Below are positions 1 through 11,307 of a stretch of 64,000 nt of DNA, piece after piece. A model generated the notes under the pieces. The model saw only the letters and a list, made by a program, of their open reading frames with translations, was not told the DNA's origin and made no database searches. The position numbers were made by a program, and so were the translations under genes. Position 1 is the stretch's first letter; every line of letters begins with the position of its first letter. The stretch covers positions 2,914,001 through 2,978,000 of the forward strand of contig JACONQ010000001.1 in NCBI GenBank assembly GCA_014281115.1, given 5' to 3'. The DNA comes from Laburnicola sp. R22_1. Its lineage: Eukaryota; Ascomycota; Dothideomycetes; Pleosporales; Didymosphaeriaceae.

Positions 1-411
1 AGGGCGTAGGGTGGGATGGTAGACGGGAAAGCTAGCCAGGTAATCGCGGCATGGCGCACCAGAGGAGACCGCCCGAGAGCGGGTTCGTGAGACGGAAGGG
101 ACCGAACATTGTGGGCGTGTGGTGGGTTGTGGACTGGACCGAGGGGCTTGCGTCGTCGTCGTCGCCATGAGCATGTTCTGAAAAGTCGCGCTTGGGGACG
201 TCTTGGCTGAGATCCCTGCTAGCTCCAAGCTGAGCTCCACCTCCGCATCACCTCCGAATTCGACATTGAACAACAAATACCGAATACCTAATACCACCAT
301 TTCACGACAAGCTACCAAAAACCAAGCAACCCCCCCGCTCTCCAAGTGCGCACAACTACCCAGCACCCACAGCAACTCCCGCAACCGCCCGCGCATACCA
401 CCCCCACCACA
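1..411. other. Upstream flank and leader of TRS20
   Basis: No gene is supported here. The last ~200 bases before the TRS20 start are rich in C and A, as in many fungal 5' leaders. Short open frames in this stretch are low-complexity Ser/Pro/Thr translations of that base bias. Confidence 0.5.
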
Positions 412-972
412 ATGTCCTACTACTTCACCATCTTCTCCCCCACCGATACCCCCCTCTTCACGCACGAATTCGGCACCTCCCGCTCCTCCGGCGACGGCAC
501 CCCCCACTTCACCACCACCGACCGCCACCTCGCCCCCTTCATCCTGCACTCATCCCTCGACATCGTCGAAGAAGTCCAATGGGGCCCCTCCTCCAGCGCA
601 GGCTCCGCCCCCATGTACCTCAAACACATCGACAAGTACGCAAACAACTACGTCTCGTGCTGGATCACGGGAGCCAACGTGCGCTTCCTGCTGCTCACCC
701 GCCCGCGCGACGAGGTGCTTGCCGGCGGCGGCGGTGGTGGACAGAGAGGCAGTCTTGCGGGCGGGAGGCTGGGCATGGGCGGCGCGCAGGCGGGACTGTA
801 TAATCCGAGTGCGCCGGCGACGGAGGAGGCGGTCAAGAATTTCATGCTCGATGTCTATGAGAGTTGGGTGAAGACGGTGATGAATCCTTTTTTTCGCGTC
901 GCGAGTGGCCATGTGGTTAAGAGTCCGGTGTTTAGGCAGAGGGTGGCGGCGGCGGCCAAGAAGTATCTCTGA
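412..972 (+). CDS. TRS20: TRAPP complex subunit Trs20 / TRAPPC2 (sedlin family)
   Basis: Single-exon gene of 186 codons, close to the ~175 residues of yeast Trs20. The product opens MSYYFTIFSP and ends VFRQRVAAAAKKYL, the typical sedlin longin-fold start and C-terminal helix. The central block FILHSSLDIVEEVQW, followed by YLKHIDKYANNYVSCWIT, is the most diagnostic part of the family. Known role: a core subunit of the TRAPP tethering complexes, acting in ER-to-Golgi and later Golgi traffic and autophagy. An ATG 22 codons upstream is in frame, but this Met aligns with family starts. A Gly-rich insert (AGGGGGGGQRG, about residue 104 on) lengthens a loop relative to yeast. It converges on the Doa10 gene. 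Confidence 0.93.
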   Translation: MSYYFTIFSPTDTPLFTHEFGTSRSSGDGTPHFTTTDRHLAPFILHSSLDIVEEVQWGPSSSAGSAPMYLKHIDKYANNYVSCWITGANVRFLLLTRPRDEVLAGGGGGGQRGSLAGGRLGMGGAQAGLYNPSAPATEEAVKNFMLDVYESWVKTVMNPFFRVASGHVVKSPVFRQRVAAAAKKYL

Positions 973-1455
973 AGATGCGTGGCCAGAGCTAGGCGCTGTT
1001 CGTAATAGACGTGGAGGAAGAGACGCGGATGTTGGTTTGGCCAGGCTGCATGCCCCCGCATGGCCTTTACTCCAGGGTTGGAAATCAATCCCGGGGCTGT
1101 GAGTGATGAAGAAATGGCAACGATGGCTAGGACATGCCTTGCTCACACCGAGCAATGCCCCCGTCGATCAGAGGATTCAAAGCGTGGCGTTTGTGACGAA
1201 GACATACCCAATAGACAGCAGGAGCAGAACCAAGACGATGAAGGATTGGATACACATTATCATTGCATCCTATATACCACACAATGGCTAATCTATTACA
1301 ATTCTGTACTATGCCACATATGAACTAGTAATAGACAGAAGAACTCCATCGTCCAATCTACAAATACACCATGCCGGGTCCCTACCCAGCCGTTTAGAAG
1401 CCATGTTCCTTCTCAAACGCCATTTCCGTCCCAAGATTTGAATCACGTAACCACC
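973..1455. other. Convergent intergenic region TRS20/SSM4
   Basis: This is the shared 3' flank of two converging genes. I see no coding signal, no tRNA and no repeat of note. Confidence 0.5.
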
Positions 1456-4400
1456 TCACGCTCCGGCTCCTCCAATCTCAGAAACGTGTTCCTCTCGAAG
1501 TGGCACAGGAGCTCGTGCCCTCCGGTCCCCAAAATTATGTAGCCTTTCCCCAATGAGATATACCTCATCTCTCACAACCATCCGCCACCTCTGCAACACG
1601 CTCAAGCCCTCCTTAGCAGCCCAGACAATACCAACAGCGCATCCCACAGCTGGATAACTGAACCGCCACACCTGGTTCTTCGTCAATGCCTCGGCACCCT
1701 TGCACACCGTCCAATTCATGGTGAGCGCGAACACTGACGGGATGGCGATGGCGATTGTGAAGAGCGTGAGTGCGGGAAGCAAGAAGCAGCGCGTGGCGAT
1801 TTTTGCATTCGGGTTGAGATAGCCTTGCTGGGTGACGGCAGCGAAGGCACGCGCGGGGCGGGACGCGCGGTCTTTGAAGATGATGCGGCCGACCAAGCGT
1901 GCGTATAAGAAACCGAGGGTCCAATCCTGAATGAGGTGGACGACGTGCGGTTCTGCGGGGCCAATGTACGCATGCAGAGGCATGAGACCATACAGCTCAA
2001 TGAGCACCGCAAAGAGAAAGGGGATTACGAGTATGAGACTCGACCACACGTATGCAAATCGGAGCACATGCAGGCTGAGACGAGAGGCGGATGCGGCTAT
2101 GTTGTATAGCGTAGTGACGGTGTTGGTGGCAGGTCTGTTGATGCCGCGGAAGAACTTGTAGGCGTGATAGATGGTGTAACACAAGCTACCAAGGCTGTAT
2201 ACGCCGAGTGAGAATGAATGAATGTCGTTCATCTCCATGTTATGAGGTAGGATGAGGGAGAAAATACAACGACCAAAGACGAGGGGCAGAATGGTCGCAC
2301 TGACACCGCTGACAGCGGCAAAGACCCAGATCGCCAAGACGAAGATGGCGATGCGGAGACGAAACCAGGGCGGGATGTAGACCATAGTCACCAGGTTGGA
2401 ATTATGTACGCCCCCTTCGTGTTTGCCGTCCTTGCGTACATTCTTTGCATCTACTTCCACGAAGACGGGATCGCCTTTGGGAATGCGGACCTGGTCGGAC
2501 GCCGGAGCACGAACGTATCTGCCCGGTAGTACGACCTCGCCGTCGACCTTGGGACCTTCTTGTTCTTCGAATTTTTCTCCGAAAAGGAAGTTGGACAATC
2601 GAAGAAACCGAGCGCAGTGCTTGAACCACCATCGCGATATGTCGTGCAGCCCATCGCTCGGTTTATACAACTTGATGATGACAGGAGTGAGGAAGTTGTA
2701 GAATAGCAGATCGAGCGGGAACTCTAGAGACGGTGCATGTGAAACCCAGTGGATCGGTAGGACGCCCGTAGTAAGCCGATCCAGACCCCAGACAACACCA
2801 CCAAGGCAGACGATCACCAACGCACCATACACTAGCGCACTGAAGGCGATTTTCCTTAGTTGGGTGGTAACACTCCGCTCAAGCACATCGCGAACGGGAT
2901 GAAACTGCGGGTCATCTGGATCGCGGATGAAGTAGAGCACGCCCCTGCGCATGATCTTGCGACACATGGAGACGAACAGTGCGAAATGGAACATGTAGCA
3001 TGTGCCAATGAACCAGTGCACAAATCCTGAGGTCCATGGACTGTCCCGGGTGAATTGCCATCGTGTATACGAATTCGCATCCTGGAAAAGGGGTAGCAGT
3101 GCCATATCGAGTAGAAGACCACAGTAGAGCGGAAAGACGAGCATCTCAATGGATATGATCAAGATAACCTTCAATATACCGCCTGCCTGCTGGAGTATCT
3201 CAGAAATGATCCGTTCAATCTTTCGGCCTTGCGGAGAAGTGCTGAACGGAGAACCTCGTTTGAGATATACGGCACCAGCAGCGGCAAAGAAGGCATAGCC
3301 AGCGAAGACCGCAATCAAGCGGTCGGTTGCTGTCCATTGTTCCACAGCTACAGAAGCAGCGTTGAAATTGCCACCGAGGTCAAAATCGAACGTAATCTTA
3401 TAAGATTTCGTGGTCAACAACCATGATAGGAAATATGCGGACCCTTTATAGACATTAGTCAAGCACGTCTTCAAGGCTTCCGGTAGCACGCGGAAGGCCG
3501 AGAAGACAATGGTTAAAGACGAGGTGCTCGCGGCATCTTCCAAGAAAGTGGTTATCATGGTGCTTGTCTGGTTTAGTGCATGCGACGTGGTATTTTGGAT
3601 TGTCCGTAGAGCCACATGTGAGTTAACAGATAGACGGAAATAGGTCGGTGGTGGTAATAGAGGCGACTCCACCACGAGTTTTGCGACGCGGCCTGCTGCA
3701 CTGGCTGCAATCGCATATGCCGGTCCGGTGACAAGGTCGACTAGGCGGAAACCACTCTTGCTGATGATACCCAAACTGCTATAATGAAGGACCAGGCGCA
3801 TTATCTCCAGCGTCCAATATACTGCACCAGCAGCGATGACAAGAGCACCGTCAACAAGAAGATCTGCCAGAGTAGCAGTAATCTGCAGTGGGAGTTTGAC
3901 GAAAAGCGCAAGGGGGCTGCCCAGGAATAGGATAACGACCTTGCCCCACAAGTAGGGCAGCCAGACAGCACAGGCTAGAGTGGCGGATATCAGGACAGCA
4001 CTGAACATGACATTCTGGACAAGACCGGTAAGCGGGCCTTGCATGCCAATAAGCTCCAAGATCCCTTCGAGATCTTCTGCATCGTCAATGGCGTCTTGCT
4101 CGTTGACATCGATGCCGGCTTGAGCAGCTGCAGCTGCGACTTCAGGGTCTTGGATAGCTGGCTCGCGCGGCGCGTTGGCCGCAACAGGCACAAAGGGTGC
4201 TCCGGCGGCCAAGTCGTGTACAAGGTGGATATCGTTGGCGCCATCCTCAGCTGCTTGCACCCCAGGAGCAACACCGTCAAAAATCCAATTCAAAATACGG
4301 TCCAGAAAGCGTTGGGGCGGTTGTACAGCGGCAGCGGGCTCCGTCTCAGGGGCGCGTTCTGGTTCCGCCTCCCGTTCTTGCACTTGCGGCAACGATGGTG

Positions 4401-6339
4401 CTGCGTCGACAGATGGGTCGTCGCTATCATTTTCAAAGCCATCTCTATACGAATCCGATCCGCAGGTAGACACGTTCGAGGCAGCATCGCCGACTTCTCC
4501 AGTTTCGCCATAAGAGACAGTGTTTGCTTCGAGAAAATCCCTCTCAATACTAGTAGACGTGATTCCCAAGTCGTAAGCATCACCAGGGACGGTATCCTTT
4601 GCTTTGCCTTTGCCTTTGTCCCCCGAAGCCTCTTGGCCGCTGTTCTCGACAACAATGTCCGGAATCTGTTGCCAGCTCTCACTACTATGATCACTGCCTT
4701 GTTCCTGATCAACCATCGACGAGTCCGGCACCTCCTCGGCCATCTCATCCTCCCATGATTCTGGTACCAGAAATGCAACAGACTTTTTTGCCTTTTTCTT
4801 TTCCGTCTCGGGAACATTTGTGAATGACCATGGATGATCTTCTTCTAAGCGCCGTTGAATCTCCGTTGCGATAGACGATCGGCCTCTCTCTGGCATGTGT
4901 GGTCTCTGTGAAGGCGATGTAGATGATGAATGCGATCTCGTCGGCTTTTCATGTTCCCTGTCCGAGTTGTCCGCATGACTGCTTGAATGCCTAGTAGCAC
5001 TCCGCCCTCGTGAGTTTGATGATTCTGATTCTTCCTCTATAATAGTTTCGGTCAACTTCATTAGCTCTTCTTTCGGTATTTGCTGGAGGATCCGTTGCAC
5101 GTCGTCTTTGTTTATTGTACCGTTCCTAATGCCTTGTACGAGCGCTTCTGGAAGTTTGCCACTGTCCCGCCAGGCTTTTACGATTGATTCTGTCCGCTCC
5201 ACAGACGAAGAACGTCGTGGTCTAATCGTGGGTCGTATGGGAGTGTCGTCGTCATCATCCTCTCTCCCGGCGTCGGGAGGGGCGGCCTCCTCAACTAGCT
5301 CGTTTACTTGCACATGAGCAGCTTCATCTTCAGCCTCATTCTCCTGGTGCTCATGCACTTGGTTCGCTGCGGCCGCAGCGTCTTCTTCGCGCAATGCTAC
5401 CATATTCATATTAATAACAGGCTGCTGTTGCACAACCCATTCGCGAATCAGAAATAGTAGGATGAATGCGACTACAACAGCAAGAGTGATGATTTGACCC
5501 TCGAGCACGTCGATTACGAATCTGTTGGCAGCGTGCGATGGGAACCAGTTGAAGAAGGTCACGTCGGATAGGAGAGAGGGATTCCGTGGGCCTAGATAGT
5601 CTGCAGTGGCATTCACCTCTGTCCCAGTTGGGGCGGGGAGAGGTGTCTGCGTGTGGAGTGGATGTGCAAACCCAAAAAGGAGGCGTTTCGCAAAGGTCCA
5701 GAGGGTAGGCTCGCCGCTACTCATGTTAAGCGTCTGGGAAAAGGGCATCAACAGGCTCGGAGCCGGGAGGTCAACCGTCCTGTTGGCGGCCTTGGCAGAC
5801 TGGACGGCAGAATGAACAGCATTCAAATCGTAGACAGACGGTGTAGAGGAGTCATTTCCGGGGCCGCGGGACTCCAAGTAATGGTCCCGATTCCAGCCGC
5901 CGTCCCCGACCCAGAACAGACTCCGCCAGACCACGCGCATGCACCAGGGCAGCAGGAGCAGCCAGACGGAGGCGACCAAGAGGGCGCGGCACCAGGTCAT
6001 GAGCAGCTTGAGGATGTGTACGGCAGCGCGGCGGAGGAAGACGGAGGTGGGTATGGTGCTGGGCATGCCGGGATGGTACAGCTTGGTGAAGCGGAACGAC
6101 GTCTTGCACAGCTCGCAGTACTTCTTCTGCGAGTGCGAGAGCCACTCCATCAGGCATTCCTGGTGCACGTATTTGATGCTGCCGCTGCACTTGCACGGGT
6201 AGAACAGCGGCTCATCGGGCGTGCTTTCCCCGCGACATATGCGGCATGTGTCGGCATCGTCCTTGTCTGGCGAGTGGCTGTCCGGCTGCGGCGCGTGCGA
6301 GGGCCGCGGCAATGGGTCGCTGTGGTCGGCGGCGGCCAT
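1456..6339 (-). CDS. SSM4: ERAD E3 ubiquitin ligase Doa10/Ssm4 (MARCH6/TEB4 family)
   Basis: Uninterrupted 1627-codon frame. Residues ~32-77 form an N-terminal RING-CH (C4HC3) finger: Cys32-x2-Cys35, then YPCKCSG, then YVHQECLMEWL, then YCELC. Doa10 and MARCH6 place this variant RING at the extreme N-terminus facing the cytosol. Many hydrophobic segments follow, two near residues 110-135 and 285-310 and a large set from ~760 to the C-terminus, consistent with the ~14-helix topology of the family. Known role: with Ubc6 and Ubc7 it ubiquitinates misfolded or degron-bearing proteins at the ER and inner nuclear membrane. The stretch from ~315 to ~750 is an acidic, Ser/Glu-rich, probably disordered linker, longer than in yeast. 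The start is the first Met and leaves the usual short leader before the finger. Transcription diverges from the gene at 7460. Confidence 0.95.
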   Translation of the reverse strand: MAAADHSDPLPRPSHAPQPDSHSPDKDDADTCRICRGESTPDEPLFYPCKCSGSIKYVHQECLMEWLSHSQKKYCELCKTSFRFTKLYHPGMPSTIPTSVFLRRAAVHILKLLMTWCRALLVASVWLLLLPWCMRVVWRSLFWVGDGGWNRDHYLESRGPGNDSSTPSVYDLNAVHSAVQSAKAANRTVDLPAPSLLMPFSQTLNMSSGEPTLWTFAKRLLFGFAHPLHTQTPLPAPTGTEVNATADYLGPRNPSLLSDVTFFNWFPSHAANRFVIDVLEGQIITLAVVVAFILLFLIREWVVQQQPVINMNMVALREEDAAAAANQVHEHQENEAEDEAAHVQVNELVEEAAPPDAGREDDDDDTPIRPTIRPRRSSSVERTESIVKAWRDSGKLPEALVQGIRNGTINKDDVQRILQQIPKEELMKLTETIIEEESESSNSRGRSATRHSSSHADNSDREHEKPTRSHSSSTSPSQRPHMPERGRSSIATEIQRRLEEDHPWSFTNVPETEKKKAKKSVAFLVPESWEDEMAEEVPDSSMVDQEQGSDHSSESWQQIPDIVVENSGQEASGDKGKGKAKDTVPGDAYDLGITSTSIERDFLEANTVSYGETGEVGDAASNVSTCGSDSYRDGFENDSDDPSVDAAPSLPQVQEREAEPERAPETEPAAAVQPPQRFLDRILNWIFDGVAPGVQAAEDGANDIHLVHDLAAGAPFVPVAANAPREPAIQDPEVAAAAAQAGIDVNEQDAIDDAEDLEGILELIGMQGPLTGLVQNVMFSAVLISATLACAVWLPYLWGKVVILFLGSPLALFVKLPLQITATLADLLVDGALVIAAGAVYWTLEIMRLVLHYSSLGIISKSGFRLVDLVTGPAYAIAASAAGRVAKLVVESPLLPPPTYFRLSVNSHVALRTIQNTTSHALNQTSTMITTFLEDAASTSSLTIVFSAFRVLPEALKTCLTNVYKGSAYFLSWLLTTKSYKITFDFDLGGNFNAASVAVEQWTATDRLIAVFAGYAFFAAAGAVYLKRGSPFSTSPQGRKIERIISEILQQAGGILKVILIISIEMLVFPLYCGLLLDMALLPLFQDANSYTRWQFTRDSPWTSGFVHWFIGTCYMFHFALFVSMCRKIMRRGVLYFIRDPDDPQFHPVRDVLERSVTTQLRKIAFSALVYGALVIVCLGGVVWGLDRLTTGVLPIHWVSHAPSLEFPLDLLFYNFLTPVIIKLYKPSDGLHDISRWWFKHCARFLRLSNFLFGEKFEEQEGPKVDGEVVLPGRYVRAPASDQVRIPKGDPVFVEVDAKNVRKDGKHEGGVHNSNLVTMVYIPPWFRLRIAIFVLAIWVFAAVSGVSATILPLVFGRCIFSLILPHNMEMNDIHSFSLGVYSLGSLCYTIYHAYKFFRGINRPATNTVTTLYNIAASASRLSLHVLRFAYVWSSLILVIPFLFAVLIELYGLMPLHAYIGPAEPHVVHLIQDWTLGFLYARLVGRIIFKDRASRPARAFAAVTQQGYLNPNAKIATRCFLLPALTLFTIAIAIPSVFALTMNWTVCKGAEALTKNQVWRFSYPAVGCAVGIVWAAKEGLSVLQRWRMVVRDEVYLIGERLHNFGDRRARAPVPLREEHVSEIGGAGA

Positions 6340-7459
6340 GATGCAGCGAGGGCGGCAGTGCTACGAGCGGGGAGTGTGCGGCTGAGTGCGGGCGTGGGTT
6401 CTGGCTATAGCGGGCGGCCGCTGGCGCTGGGGGCGCTCATGAGGGCATCGGGCGAGGCTTTGGGGGAGCGGCGGCGGGGGGTGCGCCGAGCCTGCCGTAA
6501 CAAGGACAGAATGGCCGTGCAAGGGCGCTGGAGAAGACTTGTGGACAGCGTTGGAGCGAGGGGCTAGGGCGCAGCAGGTGGAGATGGATGATGGGGATGG
6601 GATGGGCTGCGGGAGCGTGACGGCCGCCTTCCAAGGCGGTCGGTGTGGTCGGTCTGGGACTCTGGGCGATGTGGCCTGCAGCCCTGCAAATAGTACGTGT
6701 CCCTATCGATGCAAACGCTGCAGTATACCCAGCAGGCGTCCATGGCTTGATTCACTGCACGTCATACATGGTTGAGTTCCCAAAGCGATAGCAATGCGCG
6801 TCCGTTTGTTATTAACCAAAAGGCCTGCCTGGCTTGCGACTTTGCCATCCTGTGCCCAGGTGAGCAGTCTATCACCCACCACACAGGCCGGAAACAGAGC
6901 CCGTCTCCAGCAGCTAGCAATGGCGTCATGGTGATTGTCCCGTGTGAATGTGTTCGAGAGAGACAAAGACAGCGAGTGTCAGCATGCATGTGGGATTCCC
7001 GCTGCATGGTCTGATGCCGCCCAAGGCCCAGGGAAAGCCGCCGTCTCAGCGTCGCACATGTCTCCCACCACGCTTCCATCATAAATACTCCCTTGAGTCC
7101 CTTCTCACAAAACACATCTGGCCATCGCACCGCGAACGCCAACGCCGGTGGCTTCTACCATCTACCTAGGCATACGCGACCGCACGTGCTCTGACATCAT
7201 CCCTGCCCGGTGTTGGGAAGCTCGCATCCTAGCCCTGCCATCATCCCTCACATTTCACACGTCCATCACCCGCGACGACTGCCCCAGCTCATGTACGTAT
7301 CTTGCCTGTGCATCGCTACTTCCCACGGCCGCCTGCTAATCCACCCCCAGAGGCTCGTCGGCTCAGCTCTACCTCCCCCAGCCCTAACCATCCGCACGTG
7401 AACACCGCCAGCCGCCGGACTATCGCGCAGGCTCTACACACACGCTTCAGTGCCGCAGC
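6340..7459. other. Divergent promoter region SSM4 / 7460 gene
   Basis: About 1.1 kb between two divergently transcribed starts. From roughly 7190 to 7440 the plus strand is rich in C, T and CA, typical of fungal core promoters and leaders. No gene can be supported; the open frames have no recognisable protein features. Confidence 0.45.
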
Positions 7460-10400
7460 ATGGCTGCCCAGAACAATGGCCGGGCGAAGAAGCCCAACAA
7501 AGCCACCCCCAACGGGCAGACGAACAGCCATCAGAAAGGACACGCCGACAAGTCAAAGGTACCAAAACCTGCCACGCGACCAAACAAGACAAACAAGCCA
7601 ACGTCGCGGAAAACATGGACGGGCAGCCTGACGAATGTGGTTGGAAGGTTAGTCACTTCTTCAACATGCTCAAACAATTGTCGGAGCGAAGAAATCCCCG
7701 TCGCCAGATCCCAACCAGACTCTGCTGTGTCCCACCATCGTGCTGACTTCCCCTCAGGCTGCTATCTTGGTATCTCATCGCCACTGTCCTTTTCAGATGC
7801 CCTTCTTCGCTCCTGCAGCTCTCCGAGAGCTCCCCGCAAGTCTGCAAACCCTACCTCCACGCCCGATCGTATGCCGCTCCATACCTAGATCCTTACTACC
7901 AAACATATGTCGCCCCGCAGGTCGACAAGGTTAAACCTTATGTCGACACTTTGGATGAGCGTGTATACGCCCCTGTTTGGTCCTTTGCAAAGACCCAATA
8001 CGCAACGTATGGGGCCCACCGTGTCGAGCAAGCGCAGAAGTACGCTGAGGCCGAATGGGCCCGGACGGCGCGCCCCCGGCTTCTGAACGTCCAGAACAAA
8101 GCCTATGCCCAATACGAACAGCACCTCGGCCCACATGTCAAGACAGCTTCGGATGCCGTGACTCCATTCTACGAGCAGACAAAAGACAGCCTGGTGGAGA
8201 TATACCACTTGAGCATTCTTCCGACTTACGAAATACTCCTACCATATGCTCGTCAGGCATACGCTCAAGGCCAACATGTCACAACCCGTATTATTTTCCC
8301 CGGTGTTCAGTCTGCCAGGGATGCAACTTGGAAATTTGTATCTCGCACCATTTGGCCGTACGTGCGTGTCCTCTACGGTGACAATGTCGAGCCTCAGCTG
8401 GTGCGCATTCGCGAAAGGCTCGGCCGATATAAGGACCAGCAAAAAGTTGAGTCCGTAGCCGACGTCGTCGAGTCAAAATCGTACGTACAACCAACCTTTT
8501 CTATGTCGTCTTTGCTAAATTGCAAGCAGAATCGCGTCTTCGGAGACTGATCAAGTCGCGTCCACTGCTGCCATTTCTTCCTCAATTCTTGCCTCTACAG
8601 AGACTCCCAAGTCTGGTTGGGGCGTGCTAGATGATTTTTTTGCATCCGAATCAAGTGCAACAGCGCCTGAGAGTGAAATTGAGACCAAGACGCCCAGTCA
8701 GCCGAAAAGGCCTAAGCTCGCTGGTGCTGAGCTTAGGGAAAAGCTTAATCAAGATCTTCGAGACTGGCAGACCAAGTTTGCAACTGCTGCCGACAAGGGC
8801 GCCGAGGACCTAGACACTCGTGTGGTGGAAATCACCAAGCGACAGATCGAAATTGGTGTTCAGGGACATGGCGCCGCAATGGTTGTTCAGCTAGAAGAGA
8901 CGGTAGAGTCGGCCGTCTCTTCGTTCAAGAAGTTCATTAAGCAGACGGTAAAAGCGCTACCTGAGGATGCGTCTGAAGAGCAGCTCCAGCAGGCTTACGA
9001 AAAATGTGTCGCCAAGACACGGGAGCTTGGACTCTCTGTCAAAGATAAGGCTCAAGCCATCCGAAGCTGGAAGGTTACGTATGATCAGCAAACTGATAAT
9101 CTGGTTCGTGCCGCCGTTGCCAGCACTGTCGAAGTTCTTGATAAAATACATGGCTTGGGGCTTCAGGAGGTTGGCATGCGCTGGGCCTGGACTGATGGAG
9201 TTGAATACAGAGACTGGAAAAACTATCACAAGCTGAGAAACACTCTTACAGAGTGGCAAGAGGAGGTTGAAGCTGTCGGATCAAAACACGATGGTCTTCG
9301 TCTTGCGCACGAGGAGGCTGCGAAACTCGAAGACAAGGCCATGTCAATCGCGTCCACGATGGTTAACGAGCTCGTGCGCTTGAAGGAGGTGTCTAGATGG
9401 AAAATATGGGCTGGAGATACCACTGATGACTATTCCGACGGGGAGATGCCAGCCAGGGCAATCAAAGCGTCGAAGCAAGTCGTCGACAACGCACAAGACG
9501 TCCCCTCGAAGGCTTCCGAAGCCATCCTGGGTTCGCAGACCCCGGCTACCAAGAGTATTGCATCTGCTGTCAAGGAATCCGTGTCCGATGTCTCGTCCAA
9601 GCTTTCCGAGAGCATTGTAGGTTCAGAGACCCCAGCTACGGAAAGCATCGCATCCACTGTCAAGCAATCTGTTGCAGATGTCTCGTCCAAACTCTCTGAG
9701 ACCATCGTGGGCTCAGAGACTCCTACTACTGAGAAATTAGCGCCGTTGGTGAAGTCTGAAGTCTCCAAGGCTTCTTATAAAGCTTCCCAGGCCGCCGCAG
9801 CACGTCAAGCCAACGTCGACAATGGTGCTTCCAACATCGCAGAGAAAATCGACACGGCAACTAAAGTGGCAAAACAGAACGCAGAAGAGGCAGCGACCGC
9901 GGCTTCTGAAGCTCCTAAGAAGGTCTGGGGTGGAGCGAATGCGCAAGTTATTGCGGAAGCCAAGCAGATCATTTTCGATGACGAACTTGATGATGACGAC
10001 GACGAGACATACTCCAGCAAGGCTCAGAGCATGGTCGCGGATGCCGGAGATCGGGCGTCTGATCTGAGTAGAGCTGTCAGCGAGGCTCTTCTTGGGCCCA
10101 CGAAAGCCCAAGGCACCGCTGAGTCCGTCACTTCGCTAGCAAGCGAGCAGTATGCGAAGGCCGTAGCTGCTGCCTCGAGCGTTCTCTATTGGACCGAAAA
10201 ATCACCTCTTGAGAGCGCTTCTAGCGGCGCCTCCGAGAAGTTCGCACAGGCTGTTACTGCGTGAGTTGGCTCCTTGTTAAAGTGGACAGTAACTGACAGT
10301 ATACTAGGGCATCTTACGCCATCTACGGTACACCAATGCCAACGGCAGTCATACAGACTGTACGGACGCACGCCAGCTCCCGCTATAATGAGGCTGTCAG

Positions 10401-11307
10401 TCTGGCGAATGAGCAATTCGAGAACGCAAAATCTCAGCTCTCCGTATTGGTGTCTGGTACAACTAAGCCTGCCCACGAGACCATGCTTTCGATGATTGAG
10501 AAGGCGTATTCTGATTCGCTCGCGGCCGCTAGCAATGAGCTGGATGCTGCTCTGCAATACACGGAGACCGTGAAGAGTTACGCAGCTGGACCTACGCAAG
10601 GTTACTTTGAGTCGGTCTCTTCCATTGCATCCTCCAGGCTATCAGAAGGATTGAGTCAAGCATCCGCGCAATTCTCGACTAAGCCAACTCCTGCTCTCGA
10701 TGGTGCACGCCGACAATACTACGAAGCAGTCGGATTGGCCCATGCACGATACTCCGAGTTCCTCGATGCCGCGTCCAGCGCCGTCTATGGCCCCGAGAAA
10801 GGGACTTTTGAATCCCTTGCTTCGGTAGCTTCAGGTTCAGCTGCAGCTAACGCCCAAGAGACTGCTGAATCACTGGCTTCACAGGTTAGCTCCGGCGTCA
10901 TCGGATCCGAAACTCCATGGACAGAGTCTGTTGCCTCCCAAGCAAGTCAAAATTGGGATGCTCTCATCGCCAAGGCCAGCGACCAGGTGTACGGCGCGCC
11001 AACTCCTTGGGCTGAATCAGTGTACTCCCAAGCTGGGGCTTACGCTGCCCAAGCTACTGCGCAAGCTGCGGAGCAAGCTGCCGCGGTCCAAGCCCTGATC
11101 TCTGAACTGGTTGTTGGAAAAGAGCCCGACTTCACCGAGAGCGTCATGAAGCGGTTTTCTTCTGCGTATTACATCGGAGTCCCAGCTGCCGTGTCTTCTG
11201 TCAGCTCTCTCGCATCCGAGAACTGTGAAGCTGCTAGCTCCTATGCTGGCGAGAGTTACGAAGCAGCAAGCGACTATGCGACACGGCGTGTGAAGGACGA
11301 GTTGTAA
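7460..11307 (+). CDS. Large Ala/Ser-rich repeat protein of the fungal 'transcription factor hoxa13-like' family
   Basis: Four exons fit the splice signals: 7460-7647, 7758-8480, 8530-10260 and 10308-11307, giving 1213 residues. All junctions keep frame (donors GTTAGT, GTACGT, GTGAGT; acceptors CAG, CAG, TAG). The N-terminus is Lys/Asn/Pro-rich, then a short hydrophobic stretch (LLSWYLIATVLF) could anchor it. Next comes a region with repeated Tyr-Pro-type spacing, then long amphipathic Ala/Ser helices. Near residues 600-700 a ~33-residue unit recurs about three times (core ETPATESIAS..KQSV.DVSSKLSE). Degenerate versions (ETPWTESVASQA, TPWAESVYSQAG) reappear in the last exon. Such proteins are often annotated by transfer as 'hoxa13', but I see no homeodomain, so a transcription-factor role is doubtful. 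Its function is unknown; a structural or membrane-linked role is possible. Confidence 0.8.
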
